Shown here in pieces: positions 12,601-24,600 of a stretch of DNA of 64,000 nucleotides. Location of the stretch: NCBI RefSeq assembly GCF_900496995.4, contig NW_024470382.1:248001-312000 (forward strand), given 5' to 3'. Numbering within the stretch: the first letter of the stretch is position 1; each line of letters begins with the position of its first letter. Source of the DNA: Aquila chrysaetos chrysaetos. Taxonomy: Eukaryota > Chordata > Aves > Accipitriformes > Accipitridae. The translations under genes and the position numbers were made by a program. Below the pieces are notes generated by a model. The model saw nothing but the letters and a program-made list of their open reading frames with translations, was not told the DNA's origin and did no database searches.

Positions 12601-15600
12601 CCAGATGAATGATTTTGCTGAAAGTGTTCTGCTGCTAACTGTGTCCAAATAGTGCAGATTATGTGATTCCAAAGCCACTCTGTTATGCACGTGCTATACC
12701 GCAAGAAAATGGATGTCTTTTTTTTTTATGGCTTTTTTTCCATTTTTCAGAAAACAGCAACTTGTTCTGGATTATCTGCTGCCTTGTTCTCATTACTTTG
12801 CGAGGTAAGATATTTCCCCATGTCAGAGATCACATTACCCAGGTCTTCTTGACAGTAAAGAATCAACCTCAGAGTGAGTTGTGGGCTCAGTTTTGACTCT
12901 TCATTTTTGCGAGAGGTCTCCCAATAACAGCCATGGAGGTCCTATTTCTGGTGTCTTTGCCTTTCAGTGCAGCTTCAGAGGCAGAATGGTAAGTGTGGAT
13001 GTTTGGTGTTTCGTGGCCTTGCCCGCCCATGGTGCGGGGTCATTAGTGGAGTCTTGACAGTGCAATGGTTGTCCTATTCATGGGGTCCCTGGCTGTCGTC
13101 CTGGCCCAGCGTGCATTCGGCAGGGCTGGTGGGAAGTTCTCGTGAGTGGGGGAGCGGGAGCAAGGGCAGTGGGTCTCAACCAGCGCAGGTGGTGGATGCT
13201 GCTGTCCCCAGAACCGAGGGAGCCCTTATCCCCACTGCTGGCAGCAGCTGCTGCTTCTGCATCCCCAATTGCTCTCCCTTCTCCCTGCCCCTCATTTGCA
13301 GAGGAGCTCAAGCCACAGGGTGGGACATCAAGGGGTGCCAAGAAGGGGGACTGCATGCAGTGTGCTGCCACCATGGTTCTGTGCTCGTCTGAGGCCCAGA
13401 CTGGGGATGGGTGTTGGTGGAGGATGAGACCACGTTGCCAAATAGACCCAGGCTTTTTCCCCTGTCTTCCTTGGAGTTGGGTTGCTAAGCAAGGTCGTCT
13501 CCCTTCCCCATCTCTTTTTGCAGAGAAACAGAAACAGGAGATTGGTGAGTATTGCTGACTCCCTGGGTGCCATGTGTGCGCAAGCGGATCATGGGATGCG
13601 TTGCCAGGGTGGGACAGTGGAGGGCAAGCCACCCCTCACGCCACGAGATAGCCAGGAGAGCCTGCAGCGTGAGTGGTGTCAGGAGTGGTGAGAGACAGCT
13701 GGGCTGGAGGCGATCTCTCCCTGCTTTCCCTCTGCTTTCTTCCACCAAATGTCCCCAGGGAAAGGATCTCTAGCGGCAGCCATGGCCCTTGCAACTCGTG
13801 AGATTTGGGGCTGCCATGGCGGGTGGTTGGTGGTGTCCAGGCTGGTGGAGGCTTTGGTGCAGGCAGGAGGGTGAGGGAAGGGGATGTTGAGGGAAGGCCA
13901 TGGTGTGGCTGATGAGGCGGCGAGCCTGTGTCCCTGACCAGCCCCGGGTCCTGGTAGGGACGTGGGTGTCTGTGGTTGGTGGCAAAAATCCAATCAGCGC
14001 CACGTAGTGAGTAGCTCCAAGGAGCGTGAGCCATCCACCATGCCAGAGGAGTTTTTCATCCCTCCCTGGGTTCGACAGTCCCTGAGTGGACTGGCTTGCA
14101 AGGACCATGTCTTGCAAGAACCTGGTCACGGTCTTGCCCTGACTTCATGTCTTCTTCTCCTGTGACCACGGGGACTCGGCAGAGGAACTGCGTGCAAGGA
14201 ACGGTGAGTCTTTCTGCTTGCCCATGTGCCTTCTCCGCTGGGACAGGGGCCTTGGGGTCTTGGGGCGGGTGAAGGTGGGATGCTCCAGCAATGCCAACTG
14301 CTTTGCGGTTGTCGTGTTGAGAGACCCTGCCAGTGCCCAAAGCTCGACATAGCAGCCAGTGCTCCCTAGCTTGGGCTTTGCCAAGGCAGTGCCCCATGGC
14401 CAATTGCTTTTGACTCCTCCTTTTTGTGAGGGGTCCCCCAACAGCAGCTGTGGAGGTCCTATTTCTGGTGTCTTTGCCTTTCAGTGCAGCTTCAGAGGCA
14501 GAATGGTAAGTGTGGATGTTTGGTGTTTCGTGTCCTTGCCCGCCCATGGTGCGGGGTCATTAGTGGAGTCTTGACAGTGCAATGGTTGTCCTATTCATGG
14601 GGTCCCTGGCTGTCGTCCTGGCCCAGCGTGCATTCGGCAGGGCTGGTGGGAAGTTCTCGTGAGTGGGGGCCCCTGTTGCTGACTGGGCTCCATTGTGAAG
14701 GCTCTGGGTCCTTGCTGCTGCGTCAGGGTGAGAAGCGGTGGCTCAAGAGAGAGAATCCATCCCTGCCTGAAGGGAATACCATCCCTGGGGAAGTAGGAAA
14801 CTGCCAGGCTGTATTCCCTGTGCGAGCCAGAAAGAAGGGTCAGGGAGGTTGTGGTGGGGGTGCTCCAGCTTCTGCCTTACTGGGTGCTGGTCGAGGGGTG
14901 GTGCCGTGTCCCTCAGGACCCGACATGCCAACAAGGACACGTGGCTGCGATGCCAGTGGAGGGAAGAGCCGTGCAGGGTGTCTGTGCCATGCAGGGTCAT
15001 CGATGTAAGGCGTGGGGAGTGGGTGGGTGGACAGGGGGTCTCAGCCTCGCGCAGGGACTGGATGCTGCTGTGCCCAGAACCGAGGGAGCCCCTGTCCTCA
15101 CTGCTGGCAGCAACTCCTGCCTGCGCAGCCCTGATTGCTCTCCCTTCTCCCTACACTTCATTTGCAGAGGAGCTCCAGTCGCAAAACAAGGCAGCACGCG
15201 ATGCAGAGAAGGGTGAGTGCAAGGAGCGGACTGCCGCCACGGCTCAGTGCCCACGGGAGCCCCGGCTGGGGGCGGGCGTTCACGGGGGTCAAGACTGCCT
15301 TGCTGAAGACTTCCCATGCTGTGCCAAGAATGGCCATGGTGGGAGAGGTGCAGCACGGGCAGCCAGGCAGGGAGTGTGTGCTGGGTCTGGCTCCAAAGGG
15401 TGCCATGAGGCCAGTACGCATGTTCTGTGAGAGAGGGATGTGCTGTGCCCCTTGTCCTCCCTTGTTCCTGGTTGAGGACTCATGGGGCAAGACTTCCTCG
15501 AAGATCCCAATGGCAATGGTGCTGTGAGGCACAAGGGCTTTGCTGCTCCTGTCACTCCCGTGGTCCCTGGTGCATGATTTTGCCCATTTCCTTGGAGTTG

Positions 15601-18600
15601 GGGTGCTAAGCAAGGTGTTCTTTTTTCCCCTTCTTTTCTTACAGAAAACCAGAGGGAGATTGGTGAGTATTGCTGACTCCCTGGGTGCCATGTGTGCGCA
15701 AGCGGATCATGGGATGCGTTGCCAGGGTGGGACAGTGGAGGGCAAGCCACCCCTCACGCCACGAGATAGCCAGGAGAGCCTGCAGCGTGAGTGGTGTCAG
15801 GAATGGTGAGAGACAGCTGGGCCGGAGGCGATCTCTCCCTGCTTTCCCTCTGCTTTCTTCCACCAAATGTCCCCGGGGAAAGGATCTCTAGCGGCAGCCA
15901 TGGCCCTTGCAACTCGTGAGATTTGGGGCTGCCATGGCGGGTGGCTGGTGGTGTCCAGGCTGGTGGAGGCTTTGGTGCAGGCAGGAGGGTGAGGGAAGGG
16001 GATGTTGAGGGAAGGCCACGGTGTGGCTGATGAGGCGGCGAGCCTGTGTCCCTGACCAGCCCCGGGTCCTGGTAGGGACGTGGGTGTCTGTGGTTGGTGG
16101 CAAAAATCCAATCAGCGCCACGTAATGAGTAGCTCCAAGGAGCGTGAGCCATCCACCATGCCAGAGGAGTTTTTCATCCCTCCCTGGGTTCGACAGTCCC
16201 TGAGTGGACTGGCTTGCAAGGACCATGTCTTGCAAGAACCTGGTCACGGTCTTGCCCTGACTTCATGTCTTCTTCTCCTGTGACCACGGGGACTCGGCAG
16301 AGGAACTGCGTGCAAGGAACGGTGAGTCTTTCTGCTTGCCCACGTGCCTTCTCCGCTGGGACAGGGGCCTTGGGGCCTTGGGGCGGGTGAAGGTGGGATG
16401 CTCCAGCAATGCCAACTGCTTTGCGATTGTCGTGTTGAGAGACCCTGCCAGTGCCCAAAGCTCGACATAGCAGCCAGTGCTCCCTAGCTTGGGCTTTGCC
16501 AAGGCAGTGCCCCATGGCCAATTGTGTGCTTGCTTCTGACTCCTCCTTTTTGTGAGGGGTCCCCCAACAGCAGCTGTGGAGGTCCTATTTCTGGTGTCTT
16601 TGCCTTTCAGTGCAGCTTCAGAGGCAGAATGGTAAGTGTGGATGTTTGGTGTTTCGTGGCCTTGCCCGCCCATGGTGCGGGGTCATTAGTGGAGTCTTGA
16701 CAGTGCAATGGTTGTCCTATTCATGGGGTCCCTGGCTGTCGTCCTGGCCCAGCGTGCATTCGGCAGGGCTGGTGGGAAGTTCTCCTGACTGGGGGCCCCT
16801 GTTGCTGACTGGGCTCCGTTGTGAAGGCTCTGGGTCCTTGCTGCTGCGTCAGGGTGAGAAGCGGTGGCTCAAGAGAGAGAATCCATCCCTGCGTGAAGGG
16901 AATACCATCCCTGGGGAAGTAGGAAACTGCCAGGCTGTATTCCCTGTGCGAGCCAGAAAGAAGGGTCAGGGAGGTTGTGGTGGGGGTGCTCCAGCTTCTG
17001 CCTTACTGGGTGCTGGTCGAGGGGTGGTGCCGTGTCCCTCAGGAGCCGACATGCCAACAAGGACACGTGGCTGCGATGCCAGTGGAGGGAAGAGCCGTGC
17101 AGGGTGTCTGTGCCATGCAGGGTCATCGATGTAAGGCGTGGGGAGTGGGTGGGTGGACAGGGGGTCTCAGCCTAGCGCAGGGGCTGGATGCTGCTGTGCC
17201 CAGAACCGAGGGAGCCCCTGTCCTCACTGCTGGCAGCAACTCCTGCCTGCGCAGCCCTGATTGCTCTCCCTTCTCCCTACACTTCATTTGCAGAGGAGCT
17301 CCAGTCGCAAAACAAGGCAGCACGCGATGCAGAGAAGGGTGAGTGCAAGGAGCGGACTGCCGCCACGGCTCAGTGCCCACGGGAGCCCCGGCTGGGGGCG
17401 GGCGTTCACGGGGGTCAAGACTGCCTTGCTGAAGACTTCCCATGCTGTGCCAAGAATGGCCATGGTGGGAGAGGTGCAGCACGGGCAGCCAGGCAGGGAG
17501 CGTGTGCTGGGTCTGGCTCCAAAGGGTGCCATGAGGCCAGTACGCATGTTCTGTGAGAGAGGGATGTGCTGTGCCCCTTGTCCTCCCTTGTTCCTGGTTG
17601 AGGACTCATGGGGCAAGACTTCCTCGAAGATCCCAATGGCAATGGTGCTGTGAGGCACAAGGGCTTTGCTGCTCCTGTCACTCCCGTGGTCCCTGGTGCA
17701 TGATTTTGCCCATTTCCTTGGAGTTGGGGTGCTAAGCAAGGTGTTCTTTTTTCCCCTTCTTTTCTTACAGAAAACCAGAGGGAGATTGGTGAGTATTGCT
17801 GACTCCCTGGGTGCCATGTGTGCGCAAGCGGATCATGGGATGCGTTGCCGGGGTGGGACAGTGGAGGGCAAGCCACCCCTCACGCCACGAGATAGCCAGG
17901 AGAGCCTGCAGCGTGAGTGGTGTCAGGAATGGTGAGAGACAGCTGGGCTGGAGGCGATCTCTCCCTGCTTTCCCTCTGCTTTCTTCCACCAAATGTCCCC
18001 GGGGAAAGGATCTCTAGTGGCAGCCATGGCCCTTGCAACTCGTGAGATTTGGGGCTGCCATGGCGGGTGGCTGGTGGTGTCCAGGCTGGTGGAGGCTTTG
18101 GTGCAGGCAGGAGGGTGAGGGAAGGGGATGTTGAGGGAAGGCCACGGTGTGGCTGCTGAGGCGGCGAGCCTGTGTCCCTGACCAGCCCCGGGTCCTGGTA
18201 GGGACGTGGGTGTCTGTGGTTGGTGGCAAAAATCCAATCAGCGCCACATAATGAGTAGCTCCAAGGAGCGTGAGCCATCCACCACGCCAGAGGAGTTTTT
18301 CATCCTTCCCTGGGCTCAACAGTCCCCGAGTGGACTGGCTTGCAAGGACCATGTCTTGCAAGAACCTGGTCATGGTCTTGCCCTGACTTCATGTCTTCTT
18401 CTCCGGTGACCACGGGGACTCGGCAGAGGAACTGCGTGCAAGGAACGGTGAGTCTTTCTGCTTGCCCACGTGCCTTCTCCGCTGGGACACGGGCCTTGGG
18501 GCCTTGGGGCGGGTGAAGGTGGGATGCTCCAGCAATGCCAACTGCTTCGCGATTGTCGTGTTGAGAGACCCTGCCAGTGCCCAAAGCTCGACATAGCAGC

Positions 18601-21600
18601 CAGTGCTCCCTAGCTTGGGCTTTGCCAAGGCGGTGCCCCATGGCCAATTGTGTGCTTGCTTTTGACTCCTCCTTTTTGTGAGGGGTCCCCCAACAGCAGC
18701 TGTGGAGGTCCTATTTCTGGTGTCTTTGCCTTTCAGTGCAGCTTCAGAGGCAGAATGGTAAGTGTGGATGTTTGGTGTTTCGTGTCCTTGCCCGCCCGTG
18801 GTGCGGGGTCATTAGTGGAGTCTTGACAGTGCAATGGTTGTCCTATTCATGGGCTCCCTGGCTGTCGTCCTGGCCCAGCGTGCATTCGGCCGGGCTGGTG
18901 GGAAGTTCTCGTGACTGGGGGCCCCTGTTGCTGACTGGGCTCCATTGTGAAGGCTCTGGGTCCTTGCTGCTGCGTCAGGGTGAGAAGCGGTGGCTCAAGA
19001 GAGAGAATCCATCCCTGCGTGAAGGGAATACCATCCCTGGGGAAGTAGGAAACTGCCAGGCTGTATTCCCTGTGCGAGCCAGAAAGAAGGGTGAGGGAGG
19101 TTGTGGTGGGGGTGCTCCAGCTTCTGCCTTACTGGGTGCTGGTCGAGGGGTGGTGCCGTGTCCCTCAGGACCCGACATGCCAACAAGGACACGTGGCTGC
19201 GATGCCAGTGGAGGGAAGAGCCGTGCAGGGTGTCTGTGCCATGCAGGGTCATCGATGTAAGGCGTGGGGAGTGGGTGGGTGGACAGGGGGTCTCAGCCTA
19301 GCGCAGGGGCTGGATGCTGCTGTGCCCAGAACCGAGGGAGCCCCTGTCCTCACTGCTGGCAGCAACTCCTGCCTGCGCAGCCCTGATTGCTCTCCCTTCT
19401 CCCTACACTTCATTTGCAGAGGAGCTCCAGTCGCAAAACAAGGCAGCAGGCGATGCAGAGAAGGGTGAGTGCAAGGAGCGGACTGCTGCCACGGCTCAGT
19501 GCCCACGGGAGCCCCGGCTGGGGGCGGGCGTTCACGGGGGTCAAGACTGCCTTGCTGAAGACTTCCCATGCTGTGCCAAGAATGGCCATGGTGGGAGAGG
19601 TGCAGCACGGGCAGCCAGGCAGGGAGCGTGTGCTGGGTCTGGCTCCAAAGGGTGCCATGAGGCCAGTACGCATGTTCTGTGAGAGAGGGATGTGCTGTGC
19701 CCCTTGTCCTCCCTTGTTCCTGGTTGAGGACTCATGGGGCAAGACTTCCTCGAAGATCCCAATGGCAATGGTGCTGTGAGGCACAAGGGCTTTGCTGCTC
19801 CTGTCACTCCCGTGGTCCCTGGTGCATGATTTTGCCCATTTCCTTGGAGTTGGGGTGCTAAGCAAGGTCGTCTCCCTTCCCCATCTCTTTTTGCAGAGAA
19901 ACAGAAACAGGAGATTGGTGAGTATTGCTGACTCCCTGGGTGCCATGTGTGCGCAAGCGGATCATGGGATGCGTTGCCGGGGTGGGACAGTGGAGGGCAA
20001 GCCACCCCTCACGCCACGAGATAGCTAGGAGAGCCTGCAGCGTGAGTGGTGTCAGGAGTGGTGAGAGACAGCTGGGCTGGAGGCGATCTCTCCCTGCTTT
20101 CCCTCTGCTTTCTTCCACCAAATGTCCCCGGGGAAAGGATCTCTAGCGGCAGCCATGGCCCTTGCAACTCGTGAGATTTGGGGCTGCCATGGCGGGTGGC
20201 TGGTGGTGTCCAGGCTGGTGGAGGCTTTGGTGCAGGCAGGAGGGTGAGGGAAGGGGATGTTGAGGGAAGGCCACGGTGTGGCTGCTGAGGCGGCGAGCCT
20301 GTGTCCCTGACCAGCCCCGGGTCCTGGTAGGGACGTGGGTGTCTGTGGTTGGTGGCAAAAATCCAATCAGCGCCACGTAATGAGTAGCTCCAAGGAGCGT
20401 GAGCCATCCACCATGCCAGAGGAGTTTTTCATCCCTCCCTGGGTTCGACAGTCCCTGAGCGGACTGGCTTGCAAGGACCATGTCTTGCAAGAACCTGGTC
20501 ACGGTCTTGCCCTGACTTCATGTCTTCTTCTCCTGTGACCACGGGGACTCGGCAGAGGAACTGCGTGCAAGGAACGGTGAGTCTTTCTGCTTGCCCACGT
20601 GCCTTCTCCGCTGGGACAGGGGCCTTGGGGCGGGTGAAGGTGGGATGCTCCAGCAATGCCAACTGCTTTGCGATTGTCGTGTTGAGAGACCCTGCCAGTG
20701 CCCAAAGCTCGACATAGCAGCCAGTGCTCCCTAGCTTGGGCTTTGCCAAGGCAGTGCCCCATGGCCAATTGCTTTTGACTCCTCCTTTTTGTGAGGGGTC
20801 CCCCAACAGCAGCCGTGGAGGTCCTATTTCTGGTGTCTTTGCCTTTCAGTGCACCTTCAGAGGCAGAATGGTAAGTGTGGATGTTTGGTGTTTCGTGGCC
20901 TTGCCCGCCCGTGGTGCGGGGTCATTAGTGGAGTCTTGACAGTGCAATGGTTGTCCTATTCATGGGGTCCCTGGCTGTCGTCCTGGCCCAGCGTGCATTC
21001 GGCAGGGCTGGTGGGAAGTTCTCGTGAGTGGGGGAGCGGGAGCAAGGGCAGTGGGTCTCAACCAGCGCAGGTGGTGGATGCTGCTGTCCCCAGAACCGAG
21101 GGAGCCCTTATCCCCACTGCTGGCAGCAGCTGCTGCTTCTGCATCCCCAATTGCTCTCCCTTCTCCCTGCCCCTCATTTGCAGAGGAGCTCAAGCCACAA
21201 GGTGGGACATCAAGGGGTGCCAAGAAGGGGGACTGCATGCAGTGTGCTGCCACCATGGTTCTGTGCTCGTCTGAGGCCCAGACTGGGGATGGGTGTTGGT
21301 GGAGTATGAGACCACGTTGCCAAATAGACCCAGGCTTTTTCCCCTGTCTTCCTTGGAGTTGGGCTGCTAAGCAAGGTCGTCTCCCTTCCCCATCTCTTTT
21401 TGCAGAGAAACAGAAACAGGAGATTGGTGAGTATTGCTGACTCCCTGGGTGCCATGTGTGCGCAAGCGGGTCATGGGATGCGTTGCCAGGGTGGGACAGT
21501 GGAGGGCAAGCCACCCCTCACGCCACGAGGTAGCCAGGAGAGCCTGCAGCGTGAGTGGTGTCAGGAGTGGTGAGAGACAGCTGGGCTGGAGGCGATCTCT

Positions 21601-24600
21601 CCCTGCTTTCCCTCTGCTTTCTTCCACCAAATGTCCCCGGGGAAAGGATCTCTAGTGGCAGCCATGGCCCTTGCAACTCGTGAGATTTGGGGCTGCCATG
21701 GCGGGTGGCTGGTGGTGTCCAGGCTGGTGGAGGCTTTGGTGCAGGCAGGAGGGTGAGGGAAGGGGATGTTGAGGGAAGGCCACGGTGTGGCTGATGAGGT
21801 GGCGAGCCTGTGTCCCTGACCAGCCCCGAGTCCTGGTAGGGACGTGGGTGTCTGTGGTTGGTGGCAAAAATCCAGTCAGCGCCACGTAATGAGTAGCTCC
21901 AAGGAGCGTGAGCCATCCACCACGCCAGAGGAGTTTTTCATCCTTCCCTGGGGTGGGCAATAGCAGAATGGACTGGCTTTTGCAGGCAGATCAGTAAGTG
22001 TGGATCTTCAGGGTTAGTCTCCTTGCCTGCCCGTGGTGTCAGCTCAGTAATGGAGAGTTGACTCTGCCAGGGTTTTCCTGTTCCTCGGGTCCTTGGCTGT
22101 TCTCACCCAACTTGCATTCAGAAGGGCTGGTGAGGTGTTCTTGTGACTGGAGCGCTCCTGTGTTCCTTTGAGTCAGGGTGCTATGCAGGGTGTTCCCCCT
22201 CTCTTCGGGGAGAGACCCAGAAGAAGACTGATGAGTGTCGCTGTCTCCTTGGAGGCCATGTGTGTCAGATAATTGTGAGGTTTAGGGGTCTTCACAGGGT
22301 GTTGCTTGTGATGTTCTGGCTGGTGGAGGCTTTGGTGTTGGTAGGAGAGTGAAGGAAGGGTATGTTGAGGGAAGGCCGTGATGGGGCTGATGCGGCTAGA
22401 GAGCCTGGGTCATCAAGCAGCCCTGGGACCTGGTGGGAAAGTAGGTGATGATGGGGCATTGAAGAGATCCCTGCCAGAGTCAGAAGCTTGTGAGATGCAG
22501 CTCCAAGGAGCACAAGTCATCCACCTTCCCATTTTTTTTGTCACTTCCTTGGGCAGAATGTCCCAGAGTGGACTGGTTTCTAAGTTGAGAAACTGCGTGC
22601 AAAGGATGGTGAGTCTTTCTGGTTGCCTACATGCTTTCAAGTTTAGAGTCATTGGAAGGTGTATATACTTTGCTCTCCATGTTCCTTGGAAATATGTGAC
22701 CTGAATCTTCAGGAAGCTGTTTCCATTATGAAGCCCAACCTAATCCACGGGAGTAACTCACAGTAGCTCAGACGGTCCTGTTAATAAATGCTGTATTCCT
22801 CCCATGTCCTTTAGTTACTTCCAGCTTCAATGACCTGACTATCCTTTTAAGTCTGTTGCCCTCTGATGTGCAAAAGACCTCATATCACTTGTGCCTCAGC
22901 CTTTCTAGTTGGAAAAGGTCCTCCTTGTGTGCGTAGAGAGGTGTTTTGGGGTTGTGTGGTGGGGTTTTTGGTAGCGGGGGAGGGGCTGCAGGGGTGGCTC
23001 CTGTGAGAAGCTGCTCGAAGCTTCGCCGGCTCCAAGTAGGACCTGCCTCTGGCCAAGGCCGACCCAATCAGTGACGGTGGTAGTGCCTCTGGGATAACAT
23101 ATTTAAGGGGAATCTGCAGCGGGGGAGGAGATTGGAATGTGAGAGAAACACCTATGCAGATACCAAGGTGTCCTGGTTTAACCCCAGCCAGCAACTAAGC
23201 ATCACGCAGCCGCTCACTCACTTCCCCGCCATGCAGTGGGATGAGGGAGAGAATCAGGAAAAGAAGTAAATCTCGTGGGTTGAGATAAGAACAGTTTAAT
23301 AGAACAGAAAAGAAGAAACTAATAATGATAACAATAAGCAAATGACAGTAGTAATAATGACAGGATTGGAATATACAAGTGATGCACAATGCAATTGCTC
23401 ACCACCTGCCGACCGACGCCCAGTTAGACCCTGAGCGGCGATCCCCCCACCCAGCTCCCCCCAGTTTATATACTGGGCATGATGTCACATGTTATGGAAT
23501 ACGCCCTTGGCCACTTTGGGACAGCTGCCCTGGCTGTGTCCCCTTCCAACTTGTTGTGCCCCTCCAGCATTCTTGTTGTGTGAGCATGAGAAGCTGAAAA
23601 ATCCTTGACTTTGGACTAAACATTACTTAGCAACAACTGAAAACATCAGTGTTATCAACATTCTTCTCATACCTAACTCAAAAACATAGCACTATACCAG
23701 CTACTAGAAAGACAATTAGCTCTATCCCAGCTGAAACCAAGACACAAGGCCAGTGAAGGAGGAGGTGCACCGGAGGAGGGGAATGCCCCTGCAGCCCGTG
23801 GTGAGACGGCAGGCTGTCCCCCTGCAGCCCATACAGGTGAACGGTGGAGCACATGCCCACCTGCAGCCCGTGGAGGACCCCACACCGGAGCAGGTGGATG
23901 CTCCCAAAGATGGCCGTGACTCCATGGGGAAGGCCATGCTGGAGCAGTCTGTGCCTGAAGGACTGCAGCCCATGGGAGGGAACCCTCCCCATGGTGGAGC
24001 AGGGGAAGAGTGAGGAGTCCTCCCCCTGCGGAAGAAGGAGCAGCAGAGACAACCTGTGATGAACTGACCCCAACCCCCATTCCCTGTCCTCCTGCGCCGT
24101 TGGTGGGAGGAGGTAGAGAAAACTGGGAGTGGAGTTGAGCCAGGAAGGAGGGAGGGGTAGGGCGGAAGGTGTTCTAAGGTTTGGTTTTACTTCTCAGTAT
24201 CGTTGTTTTGATTTGATTTGTAGTAAATGGAATTGATTTTGTTTCTGCCCCAAGTTGAGCCTGTCTTTTGCCTGTGACATAAGTGGTGAGTGATCCCTCC
24301 CTGTCCTTGTCTCGACCCACCACCTTTTCTTTATAGTTTCTCCTCAACCCACCAGGGATGGGGAGGGGAGGAATGAGCATGCGGCTTCGTGGTGCTTTGT
24401 TACCTGCTGGGCTTAAACCACCACAAGAGCCCGTTTAGGAATGACTCTTAATGTCGTGTAGATCTGACTGCCTGGAAACCTATGGTGACTTCAGAAACAG
24501 TGGGTTAAAATATGGCATTTCAGGATACGGCTGAACTTTGGTATTAGCAGAGTTATCTGTATCCAGAGTCATCCTGTAGTGCTACCAAGTACTGAGTCTA

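Larger units (their letters stand above)
12895..21955 (+). repeat. Tandem array of about 1.5- and 2.1-kb units carrying coiled-coil micro-exons
   Basis: Anchored on the 21-nt exon TGCAGCTTCAGAGGCAGAAT+G, units start at 12968, 14485, 16611, 18737 and 20850. The spacings are 1517, 2126, 2126 and 2113 bp; the last unit breaks off near 21955. Long stretches are identical between units and most differences are single bases, so the duplication is recent or the units are being homogenised. Homology extends about 70 bp upstream of the first exon. The array is markedly GC-richer than its flanks. Each unit adds about 34-42 codons of heptad-type sequence to the transcript if all its exons are used. Confidence 0.9.

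Noticed and set aside
13078-13632. Long open frames on both strands across every array unit (up to 184 codons)
   Set aside because: They recur because the units are duplicates. They cross intron-exon borders, have no domain signature and reflect high GC content. Only the splice-bounded micro-exons are supported.
13755-13797. Possible extra exon after GTCCCCAG in unit 1
   Set aside because: The other four units read CCCCGGGG at the same place, so the acceptor is not conserved, and the peptide has no heptad character.
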